From NCBI GenBank assembly GCA_023431185.1, contig JAEYXS010000102.1, positions 9,090 through 73,089 of the forward strand: a DNA stretch of 64,000 nt, read 5' to 3'. Below are positions 34,373 to 42,379 of the stretch, in pieces. How positions within the stretch are numbered: the first letter of the stretch is position 1; each line of letters begins with the position of its first letter. A model generated the notes under the pieces. It searched no databases. It worked only from the letters and a program-made list of their open reading frames with translations, and had not been told where the DNA came from. The translations under genes and the position numbers were made by a program. The stretch is from Verrucomicrobiota bacterium. GTDB lineage: Bacteria; Verrucomicrobiota; Verrucomicrobiia; Limisphaerales; JAEYXS01.

Positions 34373-35277
34373 AACTCTACCAGCTCGAATACTTCCTCGC
34401 CGTCGCTCGCCATGGCAACTTCACCAAGGCCGCCCGCTCCCTTCACCTCGCCCAGGCTGCCCTGAGCGAACAGATCAAGAAACTGGAAGGCGACCTCGAA
34501 ACGCAACTCTTCGTCCGCAACCGTCGCCGCACCCGTTTGACACCCGCCGGCGAACTCCTTCATCACCGCGCCAATCTGATTCTCGACCTGGCCCGTCAGA
34601 CCAAGAAGGACATCATCGATGTAAACGAAGTCAAACGCGGCCGCCTCACCCTCTGCGCCATCCCCTCCCTCATCGGCTGCTGGCTCCCGCCCGTCATCGA
34701 GAAATACCGCGCCAAATATCCCGACATCGAACTGACCCTTCTGGAGAACAGCTCCTCCGGCGTCGCCGAATCCGTCGCCTCCAGCATCGCCGACCTCGGC
34801 TTCCTCCAGCTCCCCACCGACAACCGCAAGTTCGATGTCCACGGCCTCATCCGCGAACCCTTCAATCTCCTTGTCCGCAAAGAAATGGCCCGTGGCAAAG
34901 ATGCCGTCCGCCTGGTGGACTTCCGCGATCACCCCTTCATCTTCTACAAAGGCCGCGCCCGCGACGTCGCCATCGACGCCTGCCGCCGCTCCGGCTTTGA
35001 ACCCAAGATCGCCTGCGAATCCGGCGAACTCGACACCATCCGCGCCCTCGTGAAAGCCCGCCTCGGCGTCGCCCTGCTGCCCAACCTCGCCTTCACCCCC
35101 AAGCTCCCCGCCGGACTCAAGGGCCTCGACATCACCCAGCCAAAAATTCATCGCACGCTCGGCTGGATCAACGCCAAGCACCGGAGCCTCAACCCCGCCG
35201 CCGCCGCCTTCGCCAAAGAAGTCAGCGACCACCTCATCATCCAATGCTTCGGCTACATCCCCGACGTGCAGGTTTAG
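34369..35277 (+). CDS. LysR-family transcriptional regulator
   Basis: A 302-residue regulator. The winged helix-turn-helix spans residues 1-60 (YQLEYFLAVARHGNFTKAAR and LHLAQAALSEQIKKLEGDLE), typical of the CynR/OxyR-like branch, followed by the linker helix and a two-lobed effector domain (GRLTLCAIPSLIGCWLPPVI to the end). Cysteines near residues 103, 109, 205, 217 and 294 are available, but there is no clear OxyR pair. The start codon lies within a 50-bp palindrome that is probably its own operator. It likely controls the divergent DHDPS and flavin oxidoreductase genes; the effector is unknown. Confidence 0.92.
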   Translation: MELYQLEYFLAVARHGNFTKAARSLHLAQAALSEQIKKLEGDLETQLFVRNRRRTRLTPAGELLHHRANLILDLARQTKKDIIDVNEVKRGRLTLCAIPSLIGCWLPPVIEKYRAKYPDIELTLLENSSSGVAESVASSIADLGFLQLPTDNRKFDVHGLIREPFNLLVRKEMARGKDAVRLVDFRDHPFIFYKGRARDVAIDACRRSGFEPKIACESGELDTIRALVKARLGVALLPNLAFTPKLPAGLKGLDITQPKIHRTLGWINAKHRSLNPAAAAFAKEVSDHLIIQCFGYIPDVQV

Positions 35278-35358
35278 ACTTGTGACTCACTCTGCTATTC
35301 CTACTTTAAGTGAATTTCCAAGACAAAAAGGCCAAGGAACATCCCTAGTGATAAGTCT

Positions 35359-35883
35359 TTGAGGGAAAGCCTGGAGCACATTCGGTATGAGTTCGGCACG
35401 ATACTTCTTCCCATTACCAATTATCCTGAAAACCTTAAAGAAGTAGTAGAATTTTGGCACCTCAGCCACACTCGCCTTCTATTGGACTTTTTCACCTGCA
35501 AATGGATATCGCCAACAAACGATTTGATTTACACCGACTTCTTTGTGGGAAGGCAACCAATAGAAAAACTATATGGCAATCAATCTGACCAGGAAGTTAA
35601 GAACTTTATCAGTCAAAGGCTGCTACACTTGACTATGCTTCGATTCGGTAAAAATTCCTCACCAAACGAAAAACTTTGGCCAACCTCTCGATTCATGCTG
35701 CCGATTCAAGAACAGGCTAGTTTGTTCATTGATGACGTCATCCAAGGCAAACTCAGATTTCAGATCGATTCCATCGAGCTAGAAGAATGGAAGAAGCTAA
35801 AAGACGATATTCTTAAGAAAACTCCTTACAGTTCCAACAGTGGCAATGTCTCGATACAGACCCTTCCGCCCATGAATTTCTAA
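35359..35883 (+). CDS. AT-rich orphan gene, hypothetical protein
   Basis: A 174-residue soluble protein with no recognised family. The sequence is mixed helix and strand (KEVVEFWHLSHTRLLLDFFT, SQRLLHLTMLRFGKNSSPNE) and has no signal or membrane segment. Two 60-base lines inside it count to 33% and 37% GC, against about 63% in the adjoining LysR gene, which suggests recent acquisition. The start is the TTG at 35359; no in-frame ATG precedes it, and the next upstream stop is at 35311, so the true start is uncertain. There are repeat elements directly downstream. Confidence 0.6.
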   Translation: MRESLEHIRYEFGTILLPITNYPENLKEVVEFWHLSHTRLLLDFFTCKWISPTNDLIYTDFFVGRQPIEKLYGNQSDQEVKNFISQRLLHLTMLRFGKNSSPNEKLWPTSRFMLPIQEQASLFIDDVIQGKLRFQIDSIELEEWKKLKDDILKKTPYSSNSGNVSIQTLPPMNF

Positions 35884-35896
35884 TCTACGGGATTCC

Positions 35897-35929
35897 TAAC
35901 TTTTCCCATCTCTATGTTCGATGTTTCTC
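35897..35929. repeat. TTCGATGTT-type short repeat
   Basis: The stretch CTATGTTCGATGTTTCTCCC resembles the 14-bp tandem units at 55883-55936. It sits directly after the orphan gene stop and before a CACGGA-type repeat. Confidence 0.4.
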
Positions 35930-35940
35930 CCTTCCCCCTC

Positions 35941-36006
35941 TCCGCGCCCTCCGTGCCTCCGTGGTAAAACAATCCGTGTGATTCCGTGTTTGATCCGTGG
36001 CTAAAA
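35941..36006. repeat. CACGGA-type dispersed repeat, copy 3 (longest)
   Basis: On the minus strand: TTTTAGCCACGGATCAAACA, then CGGAATCACACGGATTG, then TTTTACCACGGAGGCACGGA and GGGCGCGGA. It lies immediately 3' of the ABC permease gene. Confidence 0.7.
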
Positions 36007-36007
36007 A

Positions 36008-36871
36008 TCACTTCCAAAAAATCTTCTTCCCCACAAACGCCACCGCATAAATCACCCCCAACAACACCACATCCGCCGGCCCCACCGGAAAATCCCACCG
36101 GTACGCGATCCAGAAACCCACAAACGCCACCACCCCGCCCAACACTGACGATGCCACCGCGAACTGCCGCATGTTCCGCGCGAACGGATGCACGATCAAC
36201 GGCGGCAGCAGCAGAAACGCGAACGTGATCAACGGCCCCACCGTCAGCACCGCGATGGAGATCGTCAGGCCGATCAGCAGATAGATCACCACATCCCACA
36301 GCAGCACGTTCTTCTTCAGCGTCACCGCCATCTCCCGGTCAAACGACACCAGCAGGAACTCCCGCCGGAAAAACAGCAGCACCGCCACCACGATGGCCAT
36401 CACGCTCGCCGTCAACGCCAGATCACCCGCTGACACCGAGATGATCTGCCCCTTGAAAAGATTCATCCACCCCTGCTCCGCCTGCGGACACTTCGAGAGC
36501 AGCAAGAGGCTCAATCCCAGCGACACCACATACAGCATCCCGATGCGCCCCTCCACATACCCCTTCCCCTTCCGCTCCAGGAACGCCAGCGCAAAGATCG
36601 TCCCCAGCGAAAAGATGATCGACCCCGCGATCGCCGCCAGCCGTTCCTCATCCCCGTGGGCATTGCTGAAATGTCCCGACCACACATGCAGCGAGAGCGC
36701 CAGCGCCACCCCCGTCGAAGATATCTGCGGTAGAGCGACACCGAGAAACACCATCCGCCGCAACACCAGGAACACCCCCACCAACGGACACGCGAACCCC
36801 ACGATCAAGCTCACGTAAACCGAGTTACGCAGCAGAAAGTTCGGGTCCAATATTTCGCGCAGTGATTCCAT
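36008..36871 (-). CDS. Zinc/manganese-type ABC transporter permease (ZnuB/TroC-like)
   Basis: A 287-residue inner-membrane protein with about eight helices. PLVGVFLVLRRMVFLGVALP near residue 35 is the typical first-helix signature (RRMVFLGxALP) of the ABC-3 family, and GPLITFAFLLLPPLIVHPFA is the conserved central segment. A polar loop with HVWSGHFSNAHGDEE may bind metal. It begins 4 bp after the ATPase stop, so the two are translated together. No binding protein (ZnuA) gene lies next to it, so the complex must borrow one from elsewhere or the operon is split. Zinc, manganese or iron are all possible. Confidence 0.88.
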   Translation of the reverse strand: MESLREILDPNFLLRNSVYVSLIVGFACPLVGVFLVLRRMVFLGVALPQISSTGVALALSLHVWSGHFSNAHGDEERLAAIAGSIIFSLGTIFALAFLERKGKGYVEGRIGMLYVVSLGLSLLLLSKCPQAEQGWMNLFKGQIISVSAGDLALTASVMAIVVAVLLFFRREFLLVSFDREMAVTLKKNVLLWDVVIYLLIGLTISIAVLTVGPLITFAFLLLPPLIVHPFARNMRQFAVASSVLGGVVAFVGFWIAYRWDFPVGPADVVLLGVIYAVAFVGKKIFWK

Positions 36872-36875
36872 GGCT

Positions 36876-37589
36876 TCAATGGCTCCCCGTCAGCAACCCC
36901 ATCATCCGCTCTGCATTTAGCAATTCGTTCACCGGGCCGAAGCTCGCCTTCCCGTTCGCCAGCCACACCACCTGCTGCGCCAGCTCCCGCACCACCGGCA
37001 GATCATGATTCACCATCAGGATCGTCATGCCGCCCCGGTTCAGCTTGCGCAAAAGTTCCACGATCGCCCGGTTTGCCGCCGCATCCACCCCCGCCGTCGG
37101 CTCATCCAAAACCAACAAGTCCGGATTCGTCGCCAATGCCCGCGCTATAAGTATCCGCTGCTTCTGCCCGCCCGAAAGATGCGAGAACCGTTCCTCGCAA
37201 AAACCCAGCGCCTCCACCTCCTTCAGGCACTCCTCCACCCGTGCATACTCCTGTTCCGGCACCCGGCTCCCCGCCTTCACCCGTGCGCACACCCCCATCT
37301 CCGCCACCTCACGGCCGGAAAAAAGATAAATCGGATCCAGCGTATCCCGCTGCGGCACATACCCCACCACCGGCACCTTGCCGCCCTGCTCCGTCCACGT
37401 GAACTTCCCCTCCAGCGCCGGGATGATCCCTAGCAATGTCTTCAACAAAGTGGATTTCCCCGAACCATTACTGCCCAGCAACCCTGTGAAACTCCCCTTG
37501 CCCAGCGAGAACGAAATGTCCCCTACAACCACACTCCGTCCATACCCGGCCGAAAGCCGGTCTAACGTGAGCAAAGCATTCGCAGACAT
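36876..37589 (-). CDS. Metal-type ABC transporter ATP-binding protein (ZnuC/TroB-like)
   Basis: A 237-residue ATPase. Walker A GSNGSGKST (39-47), Q-loop YVPQ (77-80), signature LSGGQ (138-142), Walker B LLVLDEP (158-164) and the switch His in VNHDLP are all intact. GSNGSGKSTLLKTLLGIIPA fits the ABC-3 (zinc/manganese) class, as does the adjoining permease. The ATG at 37589 (MSANALLTLD) was chosen; a longer open frame reaches 37703 but adds no recognisable sequence. The upstream gap is full of repeats. Confidence 0.9.
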   Translation of the reverse strand: MSANALLTLDRLSAGYGRSVVVGDISFSLGKGSFTGLLGSNGSGKSTLLKTLLGIIPALEGKFTWTEQGGKVPVVGYVPQRDTLDPIYLFSGREVAEMGVCARVKAGSRVPEQEYARVEECLKEVEALGFCEERFSHLSGGQKQRILIARALATNPDLLVLDEPTAGVDAAANRAIVELLRKLNRGGMTILMVNHDLPVVRELAQQVVWLANGKASFGPVNELLNAERMMGLLTGSH

Positions 37590-37647
37590 TTCCGTGCAGT
37601 ATGGGAATGAAACCAAGACCGTCCAACCAAAAGAAGCCCTCCGCATC

Positions 37648-37663
37648 CAGCCGCCCTCGGCTG
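37648..37663. repeat. CAGCCG-CCCT-CGGCTG hairpin
   Basis: A 6-bp perfect stem in the gap between the ABC ATPase and the RyR-cyclase gene. Confidence 0.4.
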
Positions 37664-37724
37664 ACAACCCGGCTGTGGTGGGGCAGGCACCCTCACCTAT
37701 CACCCCCCTCCTTCAACCGGGCCA

Positions 37725-37747
37725 CCGACATCAGTCGGCGTTAACCC
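37725..37747. repeat. CCGACATCAGTCGG repeat, copy 1
   Basis: CCGACATCAGTCGG-CGTTAACC: a near-palindrome followed by a conserved tail. Related copies at 55779-55801 and 63564-63585 also end in (C/G)CTAACC or TCTAACC. Confidence 0.6.
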
Positions 37748-37780
37748 TCCTTTCGATACCTCCGATTTCTGTATTTCCCG

Positions 37781-37818
37781 AAATCCGTGTGATTCCGTGT
37801 TTAATCCGTGGCTATAAA
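37781..37818. repeat. CACGGA-type dispersed repeat, copy 4
   Basis: On the minus strand: TTATAGCCACGGATTAAACA followed by CGGAATCACACGGATTTC. It lies about 50 bp 3' of the RyR-cyclase gene. Confidence 0.7.
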
Positions 37819-37869
37819 TTCCCCCTCTGAAAACTGAACACTGAAAACTTGAAACGCTTTCCCCCGGCT

Positions 37870-40146
37870 TCACGCCGTTCTCCGCACCAGAAACACCGGG
37901 ATCGCCCCATACTTCTTCGCCAACTGCTTCGTCCCCACGTAATCGCACGTGAACGTCGAGATCCCCTCGGACGCTGACAACGCCGCGAACGCCTCGGACG
38001 CGTAGATCTGGCCTTCCTCCGCGATCGGTTCGATGCGCGCCGTCCGGTTCACATGCGCGCCATTGTAGGTCAGCTTGCGCAACACCGGATCATAACACGT
38101 GAACACCGGCCCGGCATTCAGTGCGATGCGGATGTTCAGCTCCGGCAGGTCATACTGGCTCCAGTCCGTCCCGCGCACCAGGTCCCGCATGTTCAGCGCG
38201 AAATTGCCCGCATCCTCCACCCGGTCAAACACCGCGCACACGGCATCACCCCATGTGTTCTGGTGGATGGCCGGACGCTCCATCCGCTCCATCAGGTCCG
38301 CCACCTTGCCCAGGAACTTGTGCACAAAACTTGGGATCTGCACCTCCGTCAGTTTGGTATACCCCACGATGTCCGTGAAGATCATCGCCTTGATCTCCTG
38401 CCCCGTGGCGATGACTTCCCGTGACGGCACGATGGCCGGAGCAGCCACCGGTGGCAGTGCCGCCTGTTTCGTCTCTTCCGCCGTCATCTCGGCTGGCGGC
38501 AGGTAATCCGCCAGGGCCACGACTTCCACGTGCGCCTTCTGCTTGTTCTGCCAGTAATCCACGAACGATTGCGTGCCCCCGCGCCCGTCACCGATCTTGC
38601 CGTCCCACACCACGATCGGCACCACGTCCATGCCCAGGAAGCGGCTCTTCAGGATCGCCAGCCCGCTCAGCGCCTGGTTGCAGAAATCATACGCCGCCCC
38701 GTCATTCGCATCCCCCAGCTCGCTCAACACCGTCACCGTCGCCGCGTTGTTCAAGATGTGGTCGAAACGCCGGCCCCAATCCTGCCCGCCCACGATGTCC
38801 ACGCTCGCCTTCTTGAAATCATCCTTTTTGAACGGCAGCACGATGTTCACCTCGCCGCCCCGCTCCAGCAGTGCCTCGGCGAAGATGATGTCACCGCCGC
38901 ACGCCAGCGAGGAATAACCCACCTGCGCCTTCACCTGCTCCAGCCGCTTCACGATGTCCGCCCGGATCTGCGGCTCCAACGCATGCGGGAAACGTGGCAA
39001 CTTCCGCCCCGGCCGGTCGAACATATGCCCCGAGAACACCGCGATGCGCGGCAGCGAGAAGCAATGATCCATCAGGTGCACATCCCCCGCGATATACTCG
39101 GACAGCAATCTCGCCTGCGACCGCGTCCGGCTCAACACCACCGAACTCACCCCGCCGATGCTCCCGCGCTTGTAATACTCCTCGGCCTTCTTTACATCGC
39201 CCAGGATCAGATAAGCTTCCGCCAGCGTCGCCTCCAGCCAGTAGGCCTCGTCAGACTCCGGCCCCAGCGCCGCCAGTTTGCTCAGGCACATGTCCACCAC
39301 TTCCTGCGCGATGCCCTGTGCCGCGTCGCGTTCGCCATAGATCAGCCCCATGGACGCCGCGTTGATGCCCGTGTAATATCCGGTGTTACGCTTGTAACCC
39401 TCCAGATACAGCTCGTAACTCGTCTTGAGATGCTTGCGTTTCTCGTCCGGATCGGCCGCCAACTGCCAGAAATCTTTGTGCGTCCGCGCCAGGATGCCCA
39501 GCGTCTCCTCATCCTTGTGGCCGGACAGGCGCAATTGCTCCAGGATCGCGTTCGCCCGCCGTGTCGCCCCCGTGCGCGCCAGCGCCAGCGCCTGCAACTG
39601 GATCAGCCGCAAGTCTCCGGGAAACGCCTGCAATCCCTCCTCCGCGATGTCGAACGCCACGAACGCTTCGCCCAGTTTCAGCGCATTGTCCACCGCCCGG
39701 CGGTAAACCTGCTCGTTCTGGAACCACACCAGTTGCAGCCGTTCCTCCCAGATGCGCCGCAATTCCGCGATCGTCAGCTTGGGATTCTTCAGCTTGTTGA
39801 TGACCTCCGCCGCCCGTTGCTTCAGGTCATCGCTCGCCACGAGCGATTCCCGCGCCACCTTGTCCTTCTTGTAACCCAGCGAGATGAGCGTCTTCACCGT
39901 CTCCAACGCCGTCTTGCGGTCATACTCCTTCTCGTTCTCCGGCAATTGCTCGTAGGGCACCAATGAAGGATGCTGCTTCTTTTCGTCATTGCGTTCCGGA
40001 CCGTAACTCCAGCCCTCCGCCACGCGCTGCTGCGCCCACACATCATGCGCGTTCGCGGCAAAAAGTTCCGTCAACCGGATGATCTCATCCGTCAACTGCA
40101 CCTTGCTCGTATCGAGCGGCTTGGGAATGTACGGCTCGCCTGCCAT
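37870..40146 (-). CDS. RyR domain - TPR/TRAFs-binding - Rossmann - class III cyclase protein
   Basis: A 758-residue cytosolic protein with four parts. Residues 6-92 are a RyR domain, the module repeated in ryanodine receptors: PLDTSKVQLTDEIIRLTELF, AHDVWAQQRVAEGWSYGP and EYDRKTALETVKTLISLGY. Residues about 150-345 are TPR-like helices with YYTGINAASMGLIYGERDAA, as in TRAFs-binding/DUF4071 proteins. Residues about 366-545 look like a Rossmann/SLOG-type domain (RIAVFSGHMFDRPG, YSSLACGGDIIFAEALLERG). Residues 585-740 are a class III nucleotide cyclase with metal-binding Asp592 (FTDIVGYT) and Asp634 (NTWGDAV), and Asn700/Arg704 (VNRTARIE), so it should be active. No membrane part is visible. It probably senses a ligand and makes cAMP or cGMP. 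It stands alone; no effector gene adjoins it. Confidence 0.85.
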   Translation of the reverse strand: MAGEPYIPKPLDTSKVQLTDEIIRLTELFAANAHDVWAQQRVAEGWSYGPERNDEKKQHPSLVPYEQLPENEKEYDRKTALETVKTLISLGYKKDKVARESLVASDDLKQRAAEVINKLKNPKLTIAELRRIWEERLQLVWFQNEQVYRRAVDNALKLGEAFVAFDIAEEGLQAFPGDLRLIQLQALALARTGATRRANAILEQLRLSGHKDEETLGILARTHKDFWQLAADPDEKRKHLKTSYELYLEGYKRNTGYYTGINAASMGLIYGERDAAQGIAQEVVDMCLSKLAALGPESDEAYWLEATLAEAYLILGDVKKAEEYYKRGSIGGVSSVVLSRTRSQARLLSEYIAGDVHLMDHCFSLPRIAVFSGHMFDRPGRKLPRFPHALEPQIRADIVKRLEQVKAQVGYSSLACGGDIIFAEALLERGGEVNIVLPFKKDDFKKASVDIVGGQDWGRRFDHILNNAATVTVLSELGDANDGAAYDFCNQALSGLAILKSRFLGMDVVPIVVWDGKIGDGRGGTQSFVDYWQNKQKAHVEVVALADYLPPAEMTAEETKQAALPPVAAPAIVPSREVIATGQEIKAMIFTDIVGYTKLTEVQIPSFVHKFLGKVADLMERMERPAIHQNTWGDAVCAVFDRVEDAGNFALNMRDLVRGTDWSQYDLPELNIRIALNAGPVFTCYDPVLRKLTYNGAHVNRTARIEPIAEEGQIYASEAFAALSASEGISTFTCDYVGTKQLAKKYGAIPVFLVRRTA

Positions 40147-40345
40147 GGTCTCTGGACGCCCGGCTGAAAACCGTTTCTAAATCTTTCAGCCGTGCGCGCG
40201 ACATTGTTTAACCAACCCACGCGCAGAATCAACGGCAAAGGCAGCTTCCTTTGCAAAACACAGCCTCCTGCCCCGCCGCGTTGCAGATTCGAAAGCAAGA
40301 ACCGGAGTTTCACTCACCTGCAACAGCACTAGGTTGTCTCCCAGC

Positions 40346-41443
40346 ATGAAAACAGCTATCACCATCCTCGTGCGCACACCGTCGAAATCGGCCCGGCAAA
40401 AATATGCCAGCGACACTTCCCGCTGGACTGCCATCGTCACGCGCGACCCCCGGGCGGACGGCCAATTCTTCTACTCCGTCAAAACCACTGGCGTTTACTG
40501 CCGCCCCTCCTGCCCTTCCCGTCAGGCCCGGCGCGAGAATGTCCACTTCCACGAATCCTGTGCTGAAGCCGAACGCGCCGGTTTCCGCCCCTGCCGCCGC
40601 TGCCAGCCAAACGGCCCTAAACAAACTGAGCAATACGCGGCCATCATCACTACCGCCTGCCGCAGCATCGAGACCTCCGAGGCTCCTCCTTCCCTCGCTG
40701 CCTTGGCCCGCGCCGCCGGTCTAAGCCGCTTCCATTTCCATCGCCTCTTCAAAGAGCACACCGGCCTCACGCCCAAGGCCTATGCCACCGCGCATCGCGA
40801 TGCTGCGATGCGCCGCGCTCTGCCCAAACGCGCCACCGTCACCGAGGCCATCTACGAAGCGGGCTTCAACTCCAACAGCCGCTTCTACGAAAAATCCTCA
40901 CAGACCCTCGGCATGGCTCCCAAAAGCTATCGCGCCGGCGGCCCCGGTGAAATCATCCGCTTCGCCCTTGCCGAGTGTTCGCTCGGCTCCCTCCTCGTCG
41001 CCGCTTCGGCCAAAGGCATCTGCGCCCTCGCCCTCGGTGATTCGCCCGACCAACTGCTCCGCGACCTCCAAGACCAGTTCCCGAAGGCTCAACTGCTCGG
41101 CGGCGATCAAGCATTTGAGCAAACCGTCGCTCAAGTCATCGCCTTCGTGGAAGCGCCGCGACTCGGCCTCGCTCTCCCGCTCGATATCCGCGGCACCGCC
41201 TTTCAGCAACGCGTCTGGCAGGCCCTGCGTCAGATTCCCGCTGGCACCACCGTCAGCTACACGCAACTCGCCGAACGCATCGGTTCTCCGCGATCCGTCC
41301 GCGCCGTCGCCAGTGCCTGCGCCGCCAACAGCATCGCCATCGCCATCCCCTGCCACCGTGTCGTCCGCCTCGGTGGCGGCCTCTCCGGCTACCGCTGGGG
41401 CATCAAGCGCAAACGTTCCCTGCTCGCTCGCGAAGCCGCATGA
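40346..41443 (+). CDS. ada: Ada: bifunctional regulator and methylated-DNA-cysteine methyltransferase
   Basis: A 365-residue protein of the adaptive response. The N-terminal Ada zinc domain has VYCRPSC and CRRCQPNG (Cys52, Cys56, Cys83, Cys86); Cys52 should accept methyl from phosphotriesters. An AraC-type DNA-binding region follows (LAALARAAGLSRFHFHRLFK). The C-terminal methyltransferase has the active site IPCHRVV (Cys336), which repairs O6-methylguanine. Length matches E. coli Ada. The ATG at 40346 was chosen; TTG 40334 is an alternative. Its stop overlaps the alkB start (ATGA), so both are made from one mRNA. Confidence 0.95.
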   Translation: MKTAITILVRTPSKSARQKYASDTSRWTAIVTRDPRADGQFFYSVKTTGVYCRPSCPSRQARRENVHFHESCAEAERAGFRPCRRCQPNGPKQTEQYAAIITTACRSIETSEAPPSLAALARAAGLSRFHFHRLFKEHTGLTPKAYATAHRDAAMRRALPKRATVTEAIYEAGFNSNSRFYEKSSQTLGMAPKSYRAGGPGEIIRFALAECSLGSLLVAASAKGICALALGDSPDQLLRDLQDQFPKAQLLGGDQAFEQTVAQVIAFVEAPRLGLALPLDIRGTAFQQRVWQALRQIPAGTTVSYTQLAERIGSPRSVRAVASACAANSIAIAIPCHRVVRLGGGLSGYRWGIKRKRSLLAREAA

Positions 41444-42057
41444 GTGCCACCAGTCTAAACCTGTTCCATCACGACCCCTTGGCCAATCTGCTGCCCGCCG
41501 ATGGCATCGTGCATTATCACGGCCCCGTTCTTCCACCCGCTGCCGCTTGGCGGTACTACGATGCCTTGCTCAAAAGCATCCCGTGGAAAAACGACGAAGC
41601 CATCATCTTCGGCAAACACATCATCACCGCCCGCAAGGTCGCCTGGTATGGCGATCGCGAGTATGCCTACACCTACTCCGGCACCACCAAACAAGCCCTC
41701 GTCTGGACGCCCGAACTGCGCGAACTGAAAGCCCTCGTTGAAAAACTGTGCGGCGACACCTTCAACTCCTGCCTCCTCAACCTCTACCACGACGGCAACG
41801 AAGGCATGGCCTGGCACAGTGACGACGAGAAATCCCTCGGCAAAAACACCACCATCGCCTCTCTCAGCTTCGGTGCCGAAAGAAAATTCGCCTTCAAACA
41901 CAAACGCACCGGCGAAACTGCCACTCAACTCCTCGAGCATGGCAGCCTGCTCATCATGAAAGGCACCTGCCAGACCCACTGGCTCCACCGTCTGCCCCCG
42001 ACCAAGAAAATCACCACCCCGCGCATCAACCTCACCTTCCGCACCATCGTCCTCTGA
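41440..42057 (+). CDS. alkB: AlkB-family 2-oxoglutarate/Fe(II) DNA dealkylase
   Basis: A 205-residue oxygenase that demethylates 1-methyladenine and 3-methylcytosine. AWHSDDEKSLG carries the iron-binding His and Asp, THWLHRLPP the second His, and PRINLTFRTIV the Arg that holds 2-oxoglutarate. GKHIITARKVAWYGDREYAY and CLLNLYHDGNEGMAWHSD match the ALKBH2/3-like bacterial group. It overlaps ada by 4 bp (ATGA), a clear case of coupling in an alkylation-repair operon that Ada should induce. Confidence 0.94.
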   Translation: MSATSLNLFHHDPLANLLPADGIVHYHGPVLPPAAAWRYYDALLKSIPWKNDEAIIFGKHIITARKVAWYGDREYAYTYSGTTKQALVWTPELRELKALVEKLCGDTFNSCLLNLYHDGNEGMAWHSDDEKSLGKNTTIASLSFGAERKFAFKHKRTGETATQLLEHGSLLIMKGTCQTHWLHRLPPTKKITTPRINLTFRTIVL

Positions 42058-42112
42058 TCCGTAGCCGTCCCGCGTTGCAGGATAACCGGGGGGAATTAAC
42101 CTGCCCCATTCG

Positions 42113-42149
42113 TGATCGTCCTCGTTCTCGTCGTCTTCCTTCGTCCTCG
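42113..42149. repeat. TCGTCCTCGT-type microrepeat
   Basis: TGATCGTCCTCGTTCTCGTC followed by GTCTTCCTTCGTCCTCG repeats a 5-6 base TCGTC/TTCTC word. A shorter relative, TCGTAATCGTCCTC, is at 58730-58743. Confidence 0.5.
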
Positions 42150-42169
42150 CCCCACAACAGGCCCTTGTC

Positions 42170-42296
42170 TTGGACCGCGGCTGTGTCGATAGACCAGCCG
42201 CAGCACGGGGAAGCAAAGTCAGATGTGGAATATTTCGATGCCTCGCTTGCCCTCGTTCCCGCTTTTACTGAGGCCATGCACACAGTCGCGGTCCAA
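42170..42296. mobile_element. 127-bp element with 17-bp terminal inverted repeats (MITE/REP-like)
   Basis: The left end TTGGACCGCGGCTGTGT (42170-42186) and right end ACACAGTCGCGGTCCAA (42280-42296) are inverted repeats matching at 16 of 17 positions. Inside is a second hairpin (CGGCTG...CAGCCG, ending about 42201). No transposase is encoded and no target-site duplication is evident. It is probably a non-autonomous mobile or REP-like element. Confidence 0.6.
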
Positions 42297-42379
42297 TAAA
42301 AACTCTCCCACACTCTCACGCCATGTCCACGTGTTACCTTGCACTTTTACTCACGACCCGCTTTCCTAATCCCAAATCC

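Larger units (their letters stand above)
42058..42379. other. 322-bp gap after alkB: TCGTC microrepeat and TIR-bounded element
   Basis: No gene was accepted. It holds an irregular TCGTCCTCGT microrepeat (42113-42149) and a 127-bp element with terminal inverted repeats (42170-42296). The small frame that spans them depends on the element and is not credible. Confidence 0.6.

Noticed and set aside
38530..39966. Rightward open frame over the RyR-cyclase gene
   Set aside because: Shadow of a GC-rich gene; the product is Arg/His/Leu-rich without any domain.
42075..42299. 74-codon frame after alkB
   Set aside because: It runs across the TCGTC microrepeat and the TIR element, so it is a by-product of repeats.
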